A stretch of DNA of 64,000 bases from Erysipelotrichaceae bacterium. Its GTDB lineage: Bacteria; Bacillota_I; Bacilli_A; Erysipelotrichales; Erysipelotrichaceae. This document shows, piece after piece, positions 19,399 to 27,807 of this stretch. The position numbers and the translations under genes were made by a program. Each line of letters starts with the position of its first letter. Position 1 is the stretch's first letter. Location: positions 1-64,000 of the forward strand of contig JAFRZA010000020.1 in assembly GCA_017442805.1 (NCBI GenBank), written 5' to 3'. The notes beneath the pieces were generated by a model that was not told the DNA's origin, did not search any database, and worked only from the letters and a program-made list of their open reading frames with translations.

Positions 19399-20535
19399 AT
19401 GATTGTAAAAACAGCAATTGGTGATATTTGCTACATTTCCTCCGCTGGTGATAAACCATTGATATTTGAAGAGGTAATGACTGAAAGATGCCACATTCCT
19501 GTGATTGCGAACGGAATTGATAATGACGGTATTATTGGATATACAGATAAGGCAAAAATTAACACTGAAGCAGTAACTGTTTCAGCAAGAGGGAATGTTG
19601 GAACTTCTTTTTATAGAAACGAGCCTTATTATCCAGTTATTAGGCTTTTAACTATTACACCTAAGAATTGGAATGAGGTAAATTGCAAGTATTTGTATTA
19701 TCTGCTGAAGAATTCTCCTCTTCAAGGTATTGGATCAGTGCAAGCACAATTAACGGTTCCTGATGTTTCAAAGATGGAAGTGTTTTTCGAGTCTGATTAT
19801 GATAAACAAACCTATATCGCGGATATATTATCAACTGTTGATTCTAAGATTGCCAATAATACAGCCATCTGCTTTAATCTCGAAGCCATGGCCAAGTTGC
19901 TCTACGATTATTGGTTCGTCCAATTCGACTTTCCTGACGAGAACGGCAAGCCCTATAAATCCTCTGGTGGGAAGATGGCGTGGAATGAAGAACTGAAAAG
20001 AGAGATTCCTGAAGGATGGAAGGTCATGAAATTCGATGATATTGTTGATGACCCACCAAAGCTTAAAGCAATTAAAGCGCCAGATTATAAAGATAAAGGT
20101 AAATATCCTATCGTTGATCAGGCAGATAAACTCATTACTGGATATACGGATGATGAAAGTTATTTATACAACAACGACGAATGTGTAGTATTTGGAGATG
20201 TTACAACATATTTCAAATATATTAACTTTCCATTTGCAAAAGGGACTGATGGGACAAAGATCATTAAGTCAAAAGAAAACAGAATTCCTGCGCTACTCTT
20301 ATATCATCTTGTTAAAGATTCAAAGTTACCAAATGTTGGTTTTGCGCGACACTATATGTTTTTAAGGGAAGTAAAAATTCTAGTTCCTGATAAACAAGTT
20401 TGCAGGCAATATGATCACTTAACAAAGAATATGATGAATAAAAGGAGAGAATGTATTGAGGAGAACCAACAGTTATCATCTCTTCGAGATTTCCTTCTTC
20501 CAATGTTAATGAATGGTCAGGTAAAGGTAGGGTAA
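19399..20535 (+). CDS. hsdS: Type I restriction enzyme, S (specificity) subunit
   Basis: 378-residue DNA-recognition subunit. It has two target-recognition domains: TRD1 about 1-145 (with IPVIANGIDNDGIIGYTDKA and PYYPVIRLLTI) and TRD2 about 205-345. They are separated by the central conserved helix (about 150-190, KLLYDYWFVQFDFPDENGKP, then the TRD2 entry P-E-G-W-K-V). A second conserved helix closes the protein (LRDFLLPMLMNGQVKV). GAAAGGAGG precedes the ATG. The stop TAA overlaps the next ATG by one base. The target sequence cannot be read from the protein. Confidence 0.92.
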   Translation: MIVKTAIGDICYISSAGDKPLIFEEVMTERCHIPVIANGIDNDGIIGYTDKAKINTEAVTVSARGNVGTSFYRNEPYYPVIRLLTITPKNWNEVNCKYLYYLLKNSPLQGIGSVQAQLTVPDVSKMEVFFESDYDKQTYIADILSTVDSKIANNTAICFNLEAMAKLLYDYWFVQFDFPDENGKPYKSSGGKMAWNEELKREIPEGWKVMKFDDIVDDPPKLKAIKAPDYKDKGKYPIVDQADKLITGYTDDESYLYNNDECVVFGDVTTYFKYINFPFAKGTDGTKIIKSKENRIPALLLYHLVKDSKLPNVGFARHYMFLREVKILVPDKQVCRQYDHLTKNMMNKRRECIEENQQLSSLRDFLLPMLMNGQVKVG

Positions 20536-21332
20536 TGATTTTTTTTGATGATGAAGAGAGAATACTCGAACTCGTTCGAAGCGAAGGCCTCTTCAAAGTT
20601 TGTTTTGTGAATTTTTCCTTTGGTTTGTTAAGGCACTATTTCTCCATACGTTTTAACGCTTTATATAAGAGTTGGACCAATAACACAGAATCGCGGCCAG
20701 ACTATATCAATAATATTCGCAAGGAAATGATTGAGATAATGCGCTTCGATGATTATGTGAGTAACGGATTTAGTCAAAACCAGGTCGAATCAAGAAAAAT
20801 AAAAGCAATGCTTAATAGGTATATCGAACAGAATGGCCAGATTCCCGATAAAGATAAGGTCATCTTCTTCCCGGATGTTACGCTCGATAATCGGTCGAAG
20901 AGTGACTTAACAATGTATTACGATAACTTCGAAAGAGTTGTCCGGAATCATTCGGCGAAGGTTGTGGATTACCGCAAGAATTACCCAGGCTACAAAGTTT
21001 CGTTTTTGCTGTTTGATGAATCACCGTCTTATTACGAAACGAAGGAAAGACTTCAGCATTCCCCTAAACCTGGAGACCTGACAGGACGGTGTAGAAGATA
21101 TTTGCCAATGTATGATAAAAGGTTTGTTGATGTCGTGAAATCAATTGATGCTGATTACGTAATATGGGCTACACCATATCATGATTACAATGTGCTATCA
21201 CCTTTAGTCACGAAAACAGTGTTTCTAATAGATGTCCCCAAATTGAGAAAGAAGCAAAGAACAGTTGATTATGACTACAGTAAAGTATACTGCTCAGAAG
21301 TAAGCCTTGAAGAAAGCGGCAATAGAAGATAA
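20535..21332 (+). CDS. Protein of unknown function coupled to hsdS
   Basis: 265 residues, soluble, basic. It starts on the last base of the hsdS stop (TAATG), so it belongs to the hsd transcription unit. Visible features are a helical N-terminal half and a beta-rich middle with F-F-P-D-V-T-L-D and V-S-F-L-L-F-D-E-S-P-S-Y-Y. The acidic residues in adjacent strands could suit a nuclease-like or Rossmannoid core, but I do not recognise the family and name no function. It lies 117 bases before the SNF2 gene in the same orientation, and both share the A+T-rich composition of the island. Confidence 0.78.
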   Translation: MIFFDDEERILELVRSEGLFKVCFVNFSFGLLRHYFSIRFNALYKSWTNNTESRPDYINNIRKEMIEIMRFDDYVSNGFSQNQVESRKIKAMLNRYIEQNGQIPDKDKVIFFPDVTLDNRSKSDLTMYYDNFERVVRNHSAKVVDYRKNYPGYKVSFLLFDESPSYYETKERLQHSPKPGDLTGRCRRYLPMYDKRFVDVVKSIDADYVIWATPYHDYNVLSPLVTKTVFLIDVPKLRKKQRTVDYDYSKVYCSEVSLEESGNRR

Positions 21333-21448
21333 AGTAATGCTGTGCTAGTGTAAATCTTTTGGGATTTCATAATGACGAATAAAATCTACATATTAAAATC
21401 GGGAGAGTGAACGTCACAAAGATTTAGAACGGAGAGGAGGACATTTCG

Positions 21449-23629
21449 GTGGAGAGAGACTTTACAGTAGTAGATGCGATTGAACTGGTAGAAAAGCACA
21501 AGGCCATTTTGGCCGATCTTTCTTCTATTGAAGACGTCTCTGCGGAAATGGAAAAATCCGTTATAGATGCCAGCAATGATATGATTGAAGCCAAGACCAA
21601 GGAGGTGCTCAACACTGTTCCGGTGGAGGAACTCAGTAAAAGAATCAGGGGCGTAAGAATAAAAGCCCTAAGAGAGAATGGTTATACGACAATTGACAAG
21701 ATACTTGCCGCAACTTTCTACAGATTGAGTTCTATCTATGGAATAAGCGAGAACGCAGCATATGCCATAAAAGAAGCGGCAAACGATATTGCGAGTGATA
21801 CAGCTGCGACTGTCAAAATCAAATTGAGCTTGGATGATAAGAACACTGTTTCATCAAGACTTATTAAAGCCCTATACATATATAAAACCACAACTGATAA
21901 CAGGGATGAGTGCTCGGAATTATTAGATGAGTATAAGCCGAGTGTAGAAAAAGCGCTGAGAAACATAACTCCTGCAACAAGCCGCTTAAAATGGTTGTTC
22001 TCAGGAAAAGACAAAAAAGAAAGAGCGATCAAATCATATCAGTATTTAAGCGACTTGTTAAATAACGATTACTATGATGTCTATAGTTATAACACTAAGG
22101 AAATAAAGAAAAAGAGAAGGTCAACCTCTACAGAAGGTTGGCGAGACTTTGAAGATAATCCCATTCCCTTCTTTATGACGTTAGAGACGATTGCTCCGAA
22201 GGCTCTTGGCAATGATGATACAAAATACGGCCTACCGGAAGAGCTGGCTCTGGAAATACAAGACCAATGCTATTTTCCAAATGGACTTCTATGCGATCTG
22301 AGAAACTATCAGGTCTGGGGAGTGAAATACATTCTGCACCAGGAGAAAGTTCTTCTTGGTGATGAAATGGGCTTGGGCAAAACGATTCAGGCCATAGCCA
22401 CTATGGTTTCTTTGAAGAATACTGGCGCCACCCACTTTCTTGTGGTATGTCCTCTAAGTGTTTTAACAAACTGGTCCAGGGAAGTAGTTAAGAACAGTAA
22501 ATTGCGGGTTGTCGAGATTCATGGCAAAACAAAGGAAACGGCATTGGAGCATTGGATAACGACCGGAGGCGTCGGCATCACGACATATGAAACAACATCA
22601 ATATTCAATTTGAATGATGATTTCAAGTTTTCACAACTGGTAGTTGATGAGGCGCATTACATCAAGAATGCCGACGCAAGGAGAACACAAGGAGTTGCCA
22701 AAATCGCTTCCCACGCAGAACGAATCCTGTATATGACTGGAACAGCATTGGAGAACAGAGTTGATGAAATGGTTAAGCTGATAACCGATTTGCAGCCCAG
22801 TATTGGACGGAGCGCTAGTCATATCTCTCATATGGCTACAGCCCCTGAGTTTAGAAACATTGTCGCTCCGGTTTACTACAGAAGAAAGAGAGTTGATGTA
22901 TTAAACGAACTGCCGGATCTTACCGAAATTCAGGAGTGGTGTAGATTATCGTCAGAAGAAAAACGAGTCTATGAAGACGCTGTCTTGAAAAAGAATTACG
23001 CCGCTTCAAGAAGAGTCTCCTGGAGCGTTGATAATCCAAGCAATTCGTCTAAAGCAAATAGGTTAAGGGAATTGGTTGAAGAGGCTAAGGACGATGGGCG
23101 GAAAATCATCGTTTTCTCTTTCTTCTTAGACACGATCGCAAAAGCAATGTCAATCTTTCCGGAGGATTGCTACGGCCCGATAAATGGTTCAGTTCCTCCT
23201 AGAAGAAGACAGGAAATCTTAGATGAGTTTGACGATGGACCACCTGGTTCAGTTTTAGTAGCTCAGATACAATCTGGAGGCACTGGCCTGAATATCCAGA
23301 GCGGAAGCGTTGTAGTTATTTGCGAACCACAGTTAAAACCGTCAACGGAAAACCAGGCTATATCCAGAGCATATAGGATGGGACAGACCAGAGATGTCTT
23401 GGTATATCGACTGCTGTGTGAAAACACGATAGATGAAAGGATTACTGATATATTGGAAGAGAAGCAAAGGATATTTGATGCCTTTGCTGACAAATCAGTA
23501 GCTGGAGAAGAAAGTGTACAGTTAGATGAAAAGACCTTAGGGGATATTATCGAAGAAGAGATTAAGCGAATTAAAGAGGAGAGAGGCATGATAGACTTCG
23601 AAGAAAAAAATGATATCAATGAAGTATAA
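21449..23629 (+). CDS. HhH-SNF2 family DNA-dependent ATPase
   Basis: 726 residues. Residues about 55-115 contain a helix-hairpin-helix-like segment (V-R-I-K-A-L-R-E-N-G-Y-T-T-I-D-K and I-Y-G-I-S-E-N-A), suggesting non-specific DNA binding. The SNF2/Rad54 motor follows: GDEMGLGKT (304-312), DEAH (400-403), MTGTALENR, then C-terminal motifs Q-S-G-G-T-G-L-N and ENQAISRAYRMGQ. SNF2 proteins translocate on double-stranded DNA. Several phage-defence systems (for example DISARM, DrmD) use one. The start is a GTG with AGAGGAGG eight bases upstream. It is the last gene of the A+T-rich block. Its pairing with the 265-residue protein is the part I cannot match to a named system. Confidence 0.86.
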   Translation: MERDFTVVDAIELVEKHKAILADLSSIEDVSAEMEKSVIDASNDMIEAKTKEVLNTVPVEELSKRIRGVRIKALRENGYTTIDKILAATFYRLSSIYGISENAAYAIKEAANDIASDTAATVKIKLSLDDKNTVSSRLIKALYIYKTTTDNRDECSELLDEYKPSVEKALRNITPATSRLKWLFSGKDKKERAIKSYQYLSDLLNNDYYDVYSYNTKEIKKKRRSTSTEGWRDFEDNPIPFFMTLETIAPKALGNDDTKYGLPEELALEIQDQCYFPNGLLCDLRNYQVWGVKYILHQEKVLLGDEMGLGKTIQAIATMVSLKNTGATHFLVVCPLSVLTNWSREVVKNSKLRVVEIHGKTKETALEHWITTGGVGITTYETTSIFNLNDDFKFSQLVVDEAHYIKNADARRTQGVAKIASHAERILYMTGTALENRVDEMVKLITDLQPSIGRSASHISHMATAPEFRNIVAPVYYRRKRVDVLNELPDLTEIQEWCRLSSEEKRVYEDAVLKKNYAASRRVSWSVDNPSNSSKANRLRELVEEAKDDGRKIIVFSFFLDTIAKAMSIFPEDCYGPINGSVPPRRRQEILDEFDDGPPGSVLVAQIQSGGTGLNIQSGSVVVICEPQLKPSTENQAISRAYRMGQTRDVLVYRLLCENTIDERITDILEEKQRIFDAFADKSVAGEESVQLDEKTLGDIIEEEIKRIKEERGMIDFEEKNDINEV

Positions 23630-23781
23630 AACCCGATGCTATGAACCGTTCCGTGAACTAGGACGATGCCTTGATCTTGTGTAAGAATATGACTATGCCC
23701 TTTGCATGAATTTTACAGTATAATAAATCAAAGAAACCGATACAATCATTGTTGTTTTAATTGAGTTACTTGGGAGATAAT

Positions 23782-24464
23782 ATGGAAAGCATTCGTGATT
23801 TTATCAGCTATACTCAGGAGTTTAATATGCTCAGTGTCATGCTGAGAATCGTTTTGGCGATAATTGCCGGTGGCGTCATCGGAAATGAACGCGGCATGCA
23901 TGGCAGCGCCGCGGGATTACGTACGCATATTTTCGTGTGCGTGGGAGGCGCTCTAACCTCACTTTGCAGCCTGTATGTTTCAAGAGTTTTGGGATTCAAT
24001 GGCGATGTGTTCAGGATTCCGGCCTCAGTTGTATCGGGCATTGGCTTTCTCGGCGCCGGCACCATTCTGGTAAAAAGTGACAGTTCCATAGTCGGACTAA
24101 CGACAGCTGCCGGTATGTGGGTAACCGCGATAACCGGCATTGCTCTCGGTTACGGGTTCTATACCGGTGGCGTAATCACCACTCTCATCTGCATTGTCAA
24201 TGCCACCCTGTTTACCAGGATAGAGCATAACCGTCTGCGTTACATGCGTTCTACATCGAAGTCAGCAACGTTGACATTATCCAGTCCATCGTCAACAAGA
24301 TTTATGACATCCTCAAGAATGATGTCTACATTGATACGATTCCCGCCAAAAGCGGAATTGTCGGCAATGTTGGACTAGAGGTAACGACCTCGACGAAGAA
24401 TGATTTTGAAAGAATAAAAAAGGAACTGAGCAGTTTTGAGGGAATAAACTTTATCGTTCAGTAG
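23782..24464 (+). pseudogene. MgtC/SapB-family membrane protein gene with a frameshift
   Basis: The start at 23782 has GGGAGA upstream. The first frame encodes the MgtC membrane domain: four hydrophobic helices with GGVIGNERG, GLRTHIFVCVGGAL, SGIGFLGAGTI and GLTTAAGMWVTA. After codon ATG at 24244 the frame fails, while the next frame from 24249 encodes a soluble C-terminal domain (FYIEVSNVDIIQSIVNKIYD...) ending at TAG 24462. One missing base near 24247 explains the break. Unrepaired, the protein would keep the membrane domain, lose the ACT-like tail and end at 24378. MgtC-like proteins relate to Mg2+ or membrane homeostasis. The lesion is recent, or a sequencing error. Confidence 0.82.
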
Positions 24465-24493
24465 AATGCTGCCCGACGGCATTCTGCTTTTTT
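24463..24493 (+). terminator. Terminator after the MgtC-like gene
   Basis: AGAATGC (24463-24469) pairs with GCATTCT (24479-24485), followed by GCTTTTTT. The stem overlaps the stop codon of the frameshifted C-terminal part, supporting the view that 24464 is the true gene end. Confidence 0.7.
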
Positions 24494-24619
24494 GTAAACG
24501 GTGTATCAAAAACACGATAATTTAGTACATCTGTTTCCAAAGGAAGGGTATTCTCTGACGGAAACACGGGTTGGGTTGAATATTGAATGAAACGGAAATA
24601 AAAGTTAGCAGGAAATAGT

Positions 24620-25369
24620 ATGTATATGGATCAGCAAGTCACAGAAAAAGGACATACCAGTCCAAAAATGAAAATCAGTATTTACGACCTCATTGATGGC
24701 GCCCGAGAAGCCCGCGGGCTTACCGTGATAATCGATGTCTTCCGGGCTTTCAGTCTTGAGGCCTATCTGTTTTCGCATGGAGTAGAAAAGATTTATCCGA
24801 TTGGCACTATTGAAGAGGCTTTTGCTCTTAAGGAGAAGAATCCCGATTTCCTGCTGATCGGTGAACGCGGCGGTAAGAAGGTTGAAGGCTTTGACTTCGG
24901 TAATTCACCAAGCGCCTTCAATGATAGAAAACTTTATGGCAAGAGTGCCATTCATACCACTTCTGCCGGTACTCAGGGAATTGATAATGCGGTCAATGCT
25001 GAAGAGATACTGGTTGCTTCCTTTGTCAATGCGGCCGCTACAGCTGAATACATCAGGGAAAGAAACCCGGAAGTCGTTTCCCTGGTATGCATGGGCAATG
25101 CCGGAATTGCTCCGGCAGGAGAAGACAGGCTATGCGCTGAGTACATCAGAAGTCTGTTGATCGGTGAACCAATGGCTGACATTGATGTACGGTTGCTTGA
25201 CCTTCGAAATACGGACGGTAAGAAATTCTTCGATGAGAAACAGAAGGAAGTATTCCCGGAACCTGATTTCTGGATGTGCATCAGAAGAGACATCTTCCCC
25301 TTTGTCATTAAGACATACCGGGAAGAAGGCCGAAACGTCAATCGCATGCTGCTGATAGATGGATTATAA
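24620..25369 (+). CDS. ComB-family 2-phosphosulfolactate phosphatase-like protein
   Basis: 249 residues of the ComB family. Founding members are Mg2+-dependent acid phosphatases that dephosphorylate 2-phosphosulfolactate in coenzyme M synthesis, but many bacteria without coenzyme M have homologues of unknown substrate. Matching segments are VIIDVFRAFSLEAYLFSHG (strand 1), LLIGERGGKKVEGFDFGNSP, AIHTTSAGTQGIDN and the C-terminal DFWMCIRRDIFPFV. CAGGA lies before the first ATG at 24620; an ATG two codons later is also possible. No other sulfonate gene is nearby, so a different phosphoester substrate is likely. Confidence 0.8.
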   Translation: MYMDQQVTEKGHTSPKMKISIYDLIDGAREARGLTVIIDVFRAFSLEAYLFSHGVEKIYPIGTIEEAFALKEKNPDFLLIGERGGKKVEGFDFGNSPSAFNDRKLYGKSAIHTTSAGTQGIDNAVNAEEILVASFVNAAATAEYIRERNPEVVSLVCMGNAGIAPAGEDRLCAEYIRSLLIGEPMADIDVRLLDLRNTDGKKFFDEKQKEVFPEPDFWMCIRRDIFPFVIKTYREEGRNVNRMLLIDGL

Positions 25370-25392
25370 TGATCGAAAAGAAGTAGAAGATA

Positions 25393-25593
25393 ATGTGTAA
25401 GAAACTGGATCAGGCCATCAGAAAGTGGCTGTATGGCAATAATGAAGAGATCATGCAGAACGAAGGTGAGGAAATCGCCAAGAGCTTTCTGTTTGGCAAT
25501 ATCGGTGATACCACTCACAAAAGCCAGAGAAAACGCAATGAGACCCTGAACGAGATGTTCGGAGATCATAAGGACAGCCACGAATCATATTAG
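25393..25593 (+). CDS. Small hypothetical protein
   Basis: 66 residues, charged, with no hydrophobic segment (MCKKLDQAIRKWLYGNNEEI...). It lies 23 bases after the ComB-like gene and just before a palindromic terminator, as expected for a short last gene of the operon. The ribosome site is weak (AGAAG). A larger open frame on the other strand (24973-25581) covers the same DNA but crosses the ComB-like gene and is not favoured. I do not recognise this protein. Confidence 0.45.
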   Translation: MCKKLDQAIRKWLYGNNEEIMQNEGEEIAKSFLFGNIGDTTHKSQRKRNETLNEMFGDHKDSHESY

Positions 25594-25603
25594 AAACAAG
25601 TAA

Positions 25604-25623
25604 CGCTCAGGATATCCTGAGCG
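25604..25623. terminator. Bidirectional terminator between convergent genes
   Basis: A perfect 20-base palindrome built from CGCTCAGGAT and its complement, followed on the plus strand by a T-rich stretch (TATCTTCTTTT). It separates the plus-strand ComB unit from the minus-strand M24 peptidase. Confidence 0.65.
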
Positions 25624-25646
25624 CTATCTTCTTTTATGATTAAGTA

Positions 25647-26711
25647 TTAACCTATTATCTTCCAGTTCTTGTCAACGTGGTTTAGCAACCGGCAGCCGTC
25701 TTCAGTAACCATTACCAGATCTTCGATCCTGACTCCAAATTCCCCTGGCAGGTAGATGCCAGGTTCAATGGAGAAGATCATGCCCGGCTCAACCGGGTTT
25801 TCATTGGCGGAAGAGACGTCACCCTGTTCATGGTCAGTCTGGCCGATGAAGTGGCCCAGGCGATGGTTGAAGTAGGGACCGTAGCCGGCTTCGGTAATCA
25901 GATCACGCGCCGCGGCGTCGATTTCCTTCAGCCTGACTCCCGGTTTGATGATGCTGATGGCTTTTTCGTTGGCCTTGCGGACCAGTTCATAGATCATCAG
26001 ATGCTTTTCATCCGGCTGGTCAGTGAAGAAGGTCCTGGTCATGTCGGAACAGTAGCCGTTCAAGCGTCCGCCGATGTCGATCAGTACCAGCTGGCCCTTC
26101 TGTAAGACGGTATTGTCAGGCTCATGGTGGGGGTCAGCGGCGTTGGCTTCAAAGGAAACGATGGAATCAAAGCTGTTTCCCTGACAGCCGTAGGCCAGAT
26201 ACCGGCTGGCGATGAATTCGGCGATCTGCCTTTCGCTCATGCCGACCTTGATATAGCGGCTGGCGTCTTCCATGACCTTGTCGTTAACGGCGGAAGACTC
26301 AAACATCAGCTTCTGTTCCTCTTTATCCTTGACGGCTCTGACGTCGTCGACGCACTGGCTGCCCAGTACCGTCTTAACGCCGGTTGAGTTCATCAGGGGG
26401 ATCAGGAAGCGGGCCGGAAAGACCTTGTCGACGCCTAATGTTCTGGAACTGTCAATGTGCCGGGCCAGCATACCTACGTAATCATCAGTGTCGCTGAACC
26501 AGATGACAGGGATGTCCAGCTCAGGAACGTTGAACAGTCTGTTGGCAAAAAGATACTTTTCGCCGTTATCCTTCAGCAGCAGTACCCACATTCTTTCCAT
26601 GGGCTCCGTGAAGCAGCCGGTAAGGTAGAGGATGCTGTAGGGGTCAGAGACGATCAACTGGGTAAGATCATGTTCTTTCATTTTCTGAAGTACGCGTTCC
26701 GTTCTGTTCAT
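25647..26711 (-). CDS. Xaa-Pro aminopeptidase (M24B family)
   Basis: 354-residue cytoplasmic dimetal peptidase that removes N-terminal residues preceding proline. The N-terminal creatinase-like domain is followed by the pita-bread catalytic domain with all five metal ligands in order: LIDIGG, SDMTRTFF, RLGHFIG, FSIEPGIY and VRIEDLV. The start at 26711 is preferred over the ATG two codons upstream because AAGGAAGG then lies eight bases away. Divergent from the thioredoxin-like lipoprotein pair, with about 100 bases between them. Confidence 0.9.
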   Translation of the reverse strand: MNRTERVLQKMKEHDLTQLIVSDPYSILYLTGCFTEPMERMWVLLLKDNGEKYLFANRLFNVPELDIPVIWFSDTDDYVGMLARHIDSSRTLGVDKVFPARFLIPLMNSTGVKTVLGSQCVDDVRAVKDKEEQKLMFESSAVNDKVMEDASRYIKVGMSERQIAEFIASRYLAYGCQGNSFDSIVSFEANAADPHHEPDNTVLQKGQLVLIDIGGRLNGYCSDMTRTFFTDQPDEKHLMIYELVRKANEKAISIIKPGVRLKEIDAAARDLITEAGYGPYFNHRLGHFIGQTDHEQGDVSSANENPVEPGMIFSIEPGIYLPGEFGVRIEDLVMVTEDGCRLLNHVDKNWKIIG

Positions 26712-26810
26712 GGCCATAACCTTCCTTATTCACTAATGACTATAGCACAAAACTGCCGCTTACAGGTGCGCCGGTTTGGTGAAACAGGGACAAAGTGGTA
26801 GAATAACAGT

Positions 26811-27368
26811 ATGAAGAAACTGTTAATTGCCTTAACGGCGTTACTCATATTAGGCGGCTGTAACCGCCAACCTCTTTATCCCCAGCCGCAGGGAAACGTC
26901 TCTGACATGACCGGCTATAACGGGCTGGTGAGTGAACAGTTCGTCGACATCGATCTGGACGGCATTTTGAAGCTGATGGAAGAGGGAAAGACGGCTATCA
27001 TTTACTTCGGCTATGCCAGCTGTCCCTGGTGCAACGCCCTGGTCCCGGTCTTAAATGAAGTTTCCCTGGAGAAGCAGATGAAGCTTTACTACCTGGACTA
27101 CCACGCTGACGTCAATTATGAAAACGAGAAGATCTTTGAAATCGTCGACAAGTGTGACGAAGCCGGCCTGGTGGAAGAGCATCAGGATGACGGCACAGGC
27201 ATCTTCTATTTCCCCACTGTCCTCTACATCGAAAAGGGCAAACCGGTGCTGCTTCATTCGGGAACGGTCTCCGGACATGACGGCTCGCAGGGCGATCTGT
27301 CGGAGAAACAGCGAGCCAGGCTGAAATACACTCTGGAAAAGGAATTCGATTTCTTAATTATTCAGTAG
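26811..27368 (+). CDS. Thioredoxin-fold lipoprotein with CPWC centre
   Basis: 185 residues. It has a lipoprotein signal peptide with lipobox LGGC (Cys17) and then a thioredoxin-like domain with A-S-C-P-W-C (about 68-73) and a cis-proline-like Y-F-P-T-V-L-Y. Such extracytoplasmic thiol proteins reduce or isomerise disulfides, or accept electrons from a membrane reductase. It is followed after 31 bases by a second thioredoxin-like lipoprotein, so the two are probably partners. Start ATG has a weak upstream purine stretch, but the signal peptide fixes it. Confidence 0.82.
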   Translation: MKKLLIALTALLILGGCNRQPLYPQPQGNVSDMTGYNGLVSEQFVDIDLDGILKLMEEGKTAIIYFGYASCPWCNALVPVLNEVSLEKQMKLYYLDYHADVNYENEKIFEIVDKCDEAGLVEEHQDDGTGIFYFPTVLYIEKGKPVLLHSGTVSGHDGSQGDLSEKQRARLKYTLEKEFDFLIIQ

Positions 27369-27399
27369 AAGTAAGGTATAATCTACTACGGGAGAACTG

Positions 27400-27807
27400 A
27401 TGAAGAAGATTCTTGTTGTCTTATTGGTGTTGTTGCTGGCAGGGGGCTGCCAGAGCGGCCGGATGGCCAGAAAGGACCCCCAGAAGATCATCAGGCTGTT
27501 CGAACAGCAGCAGGCCTTTGTCCTGTTTGTCGAGCGGGCCGACTGCGAGACCTGTAAGGCCTTAAGCCAGGTCATGGAACAGACGGCCAAAGAAAAGCAC
27601 ATTGACATCAACTACATCGTAGTAACCGACGAGATGGTCGAAGACGACGACATGAACTTTCTGATCAACAATTACCTCTACTACCTGGAGGTGACTCCCA
27701 GCACCTACCTGATCAACAACGGTAAGGTCATCGACATGAAGGAAGGATTCATCGAATACGATGAAATGGTGAACTGGCTTGCAGGATACGGCTACATTGA
27801 AGGATAA
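27400..27807 (+). CDS. Thioredoxin-like lipoprotein with CETC centre
   Basis: 135 residues. Lipobox LAGGC (Cys17) after a basic-hydrophobic signal peptide, then a thioredoxin-like domain with A-D-C-E-T-C-K (about 47-53) and the cis-proline segment V-T-P-S-T-Y-L-I. GGGAGAACTG lies before the ATG. The acidic CETC centre differs from the CPWC of the upstream lipoprotein, which suggests different redox potentials or partners. The following gene starts within its 3' end. Confidence 0.8.
   Translation: MKKILVVLLVLLLAGGCQSGRMARKDPQKIIRLFEQQQAFVLFVERADCETCKALSQVMEQTAKEKHIDINYIVVTDEMVEDDDMNFLINNYLYYLEVTPSTYLINNGKVIDMKEGFIEYDEMVNWLAGYGYIEG

Noticed and set aside
24973-25581. 202-residue minus-strand frame
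   Set aside because: It runs antisense through the ComB-like gene and the small hypothetical gene; no ribosome site or known motif.
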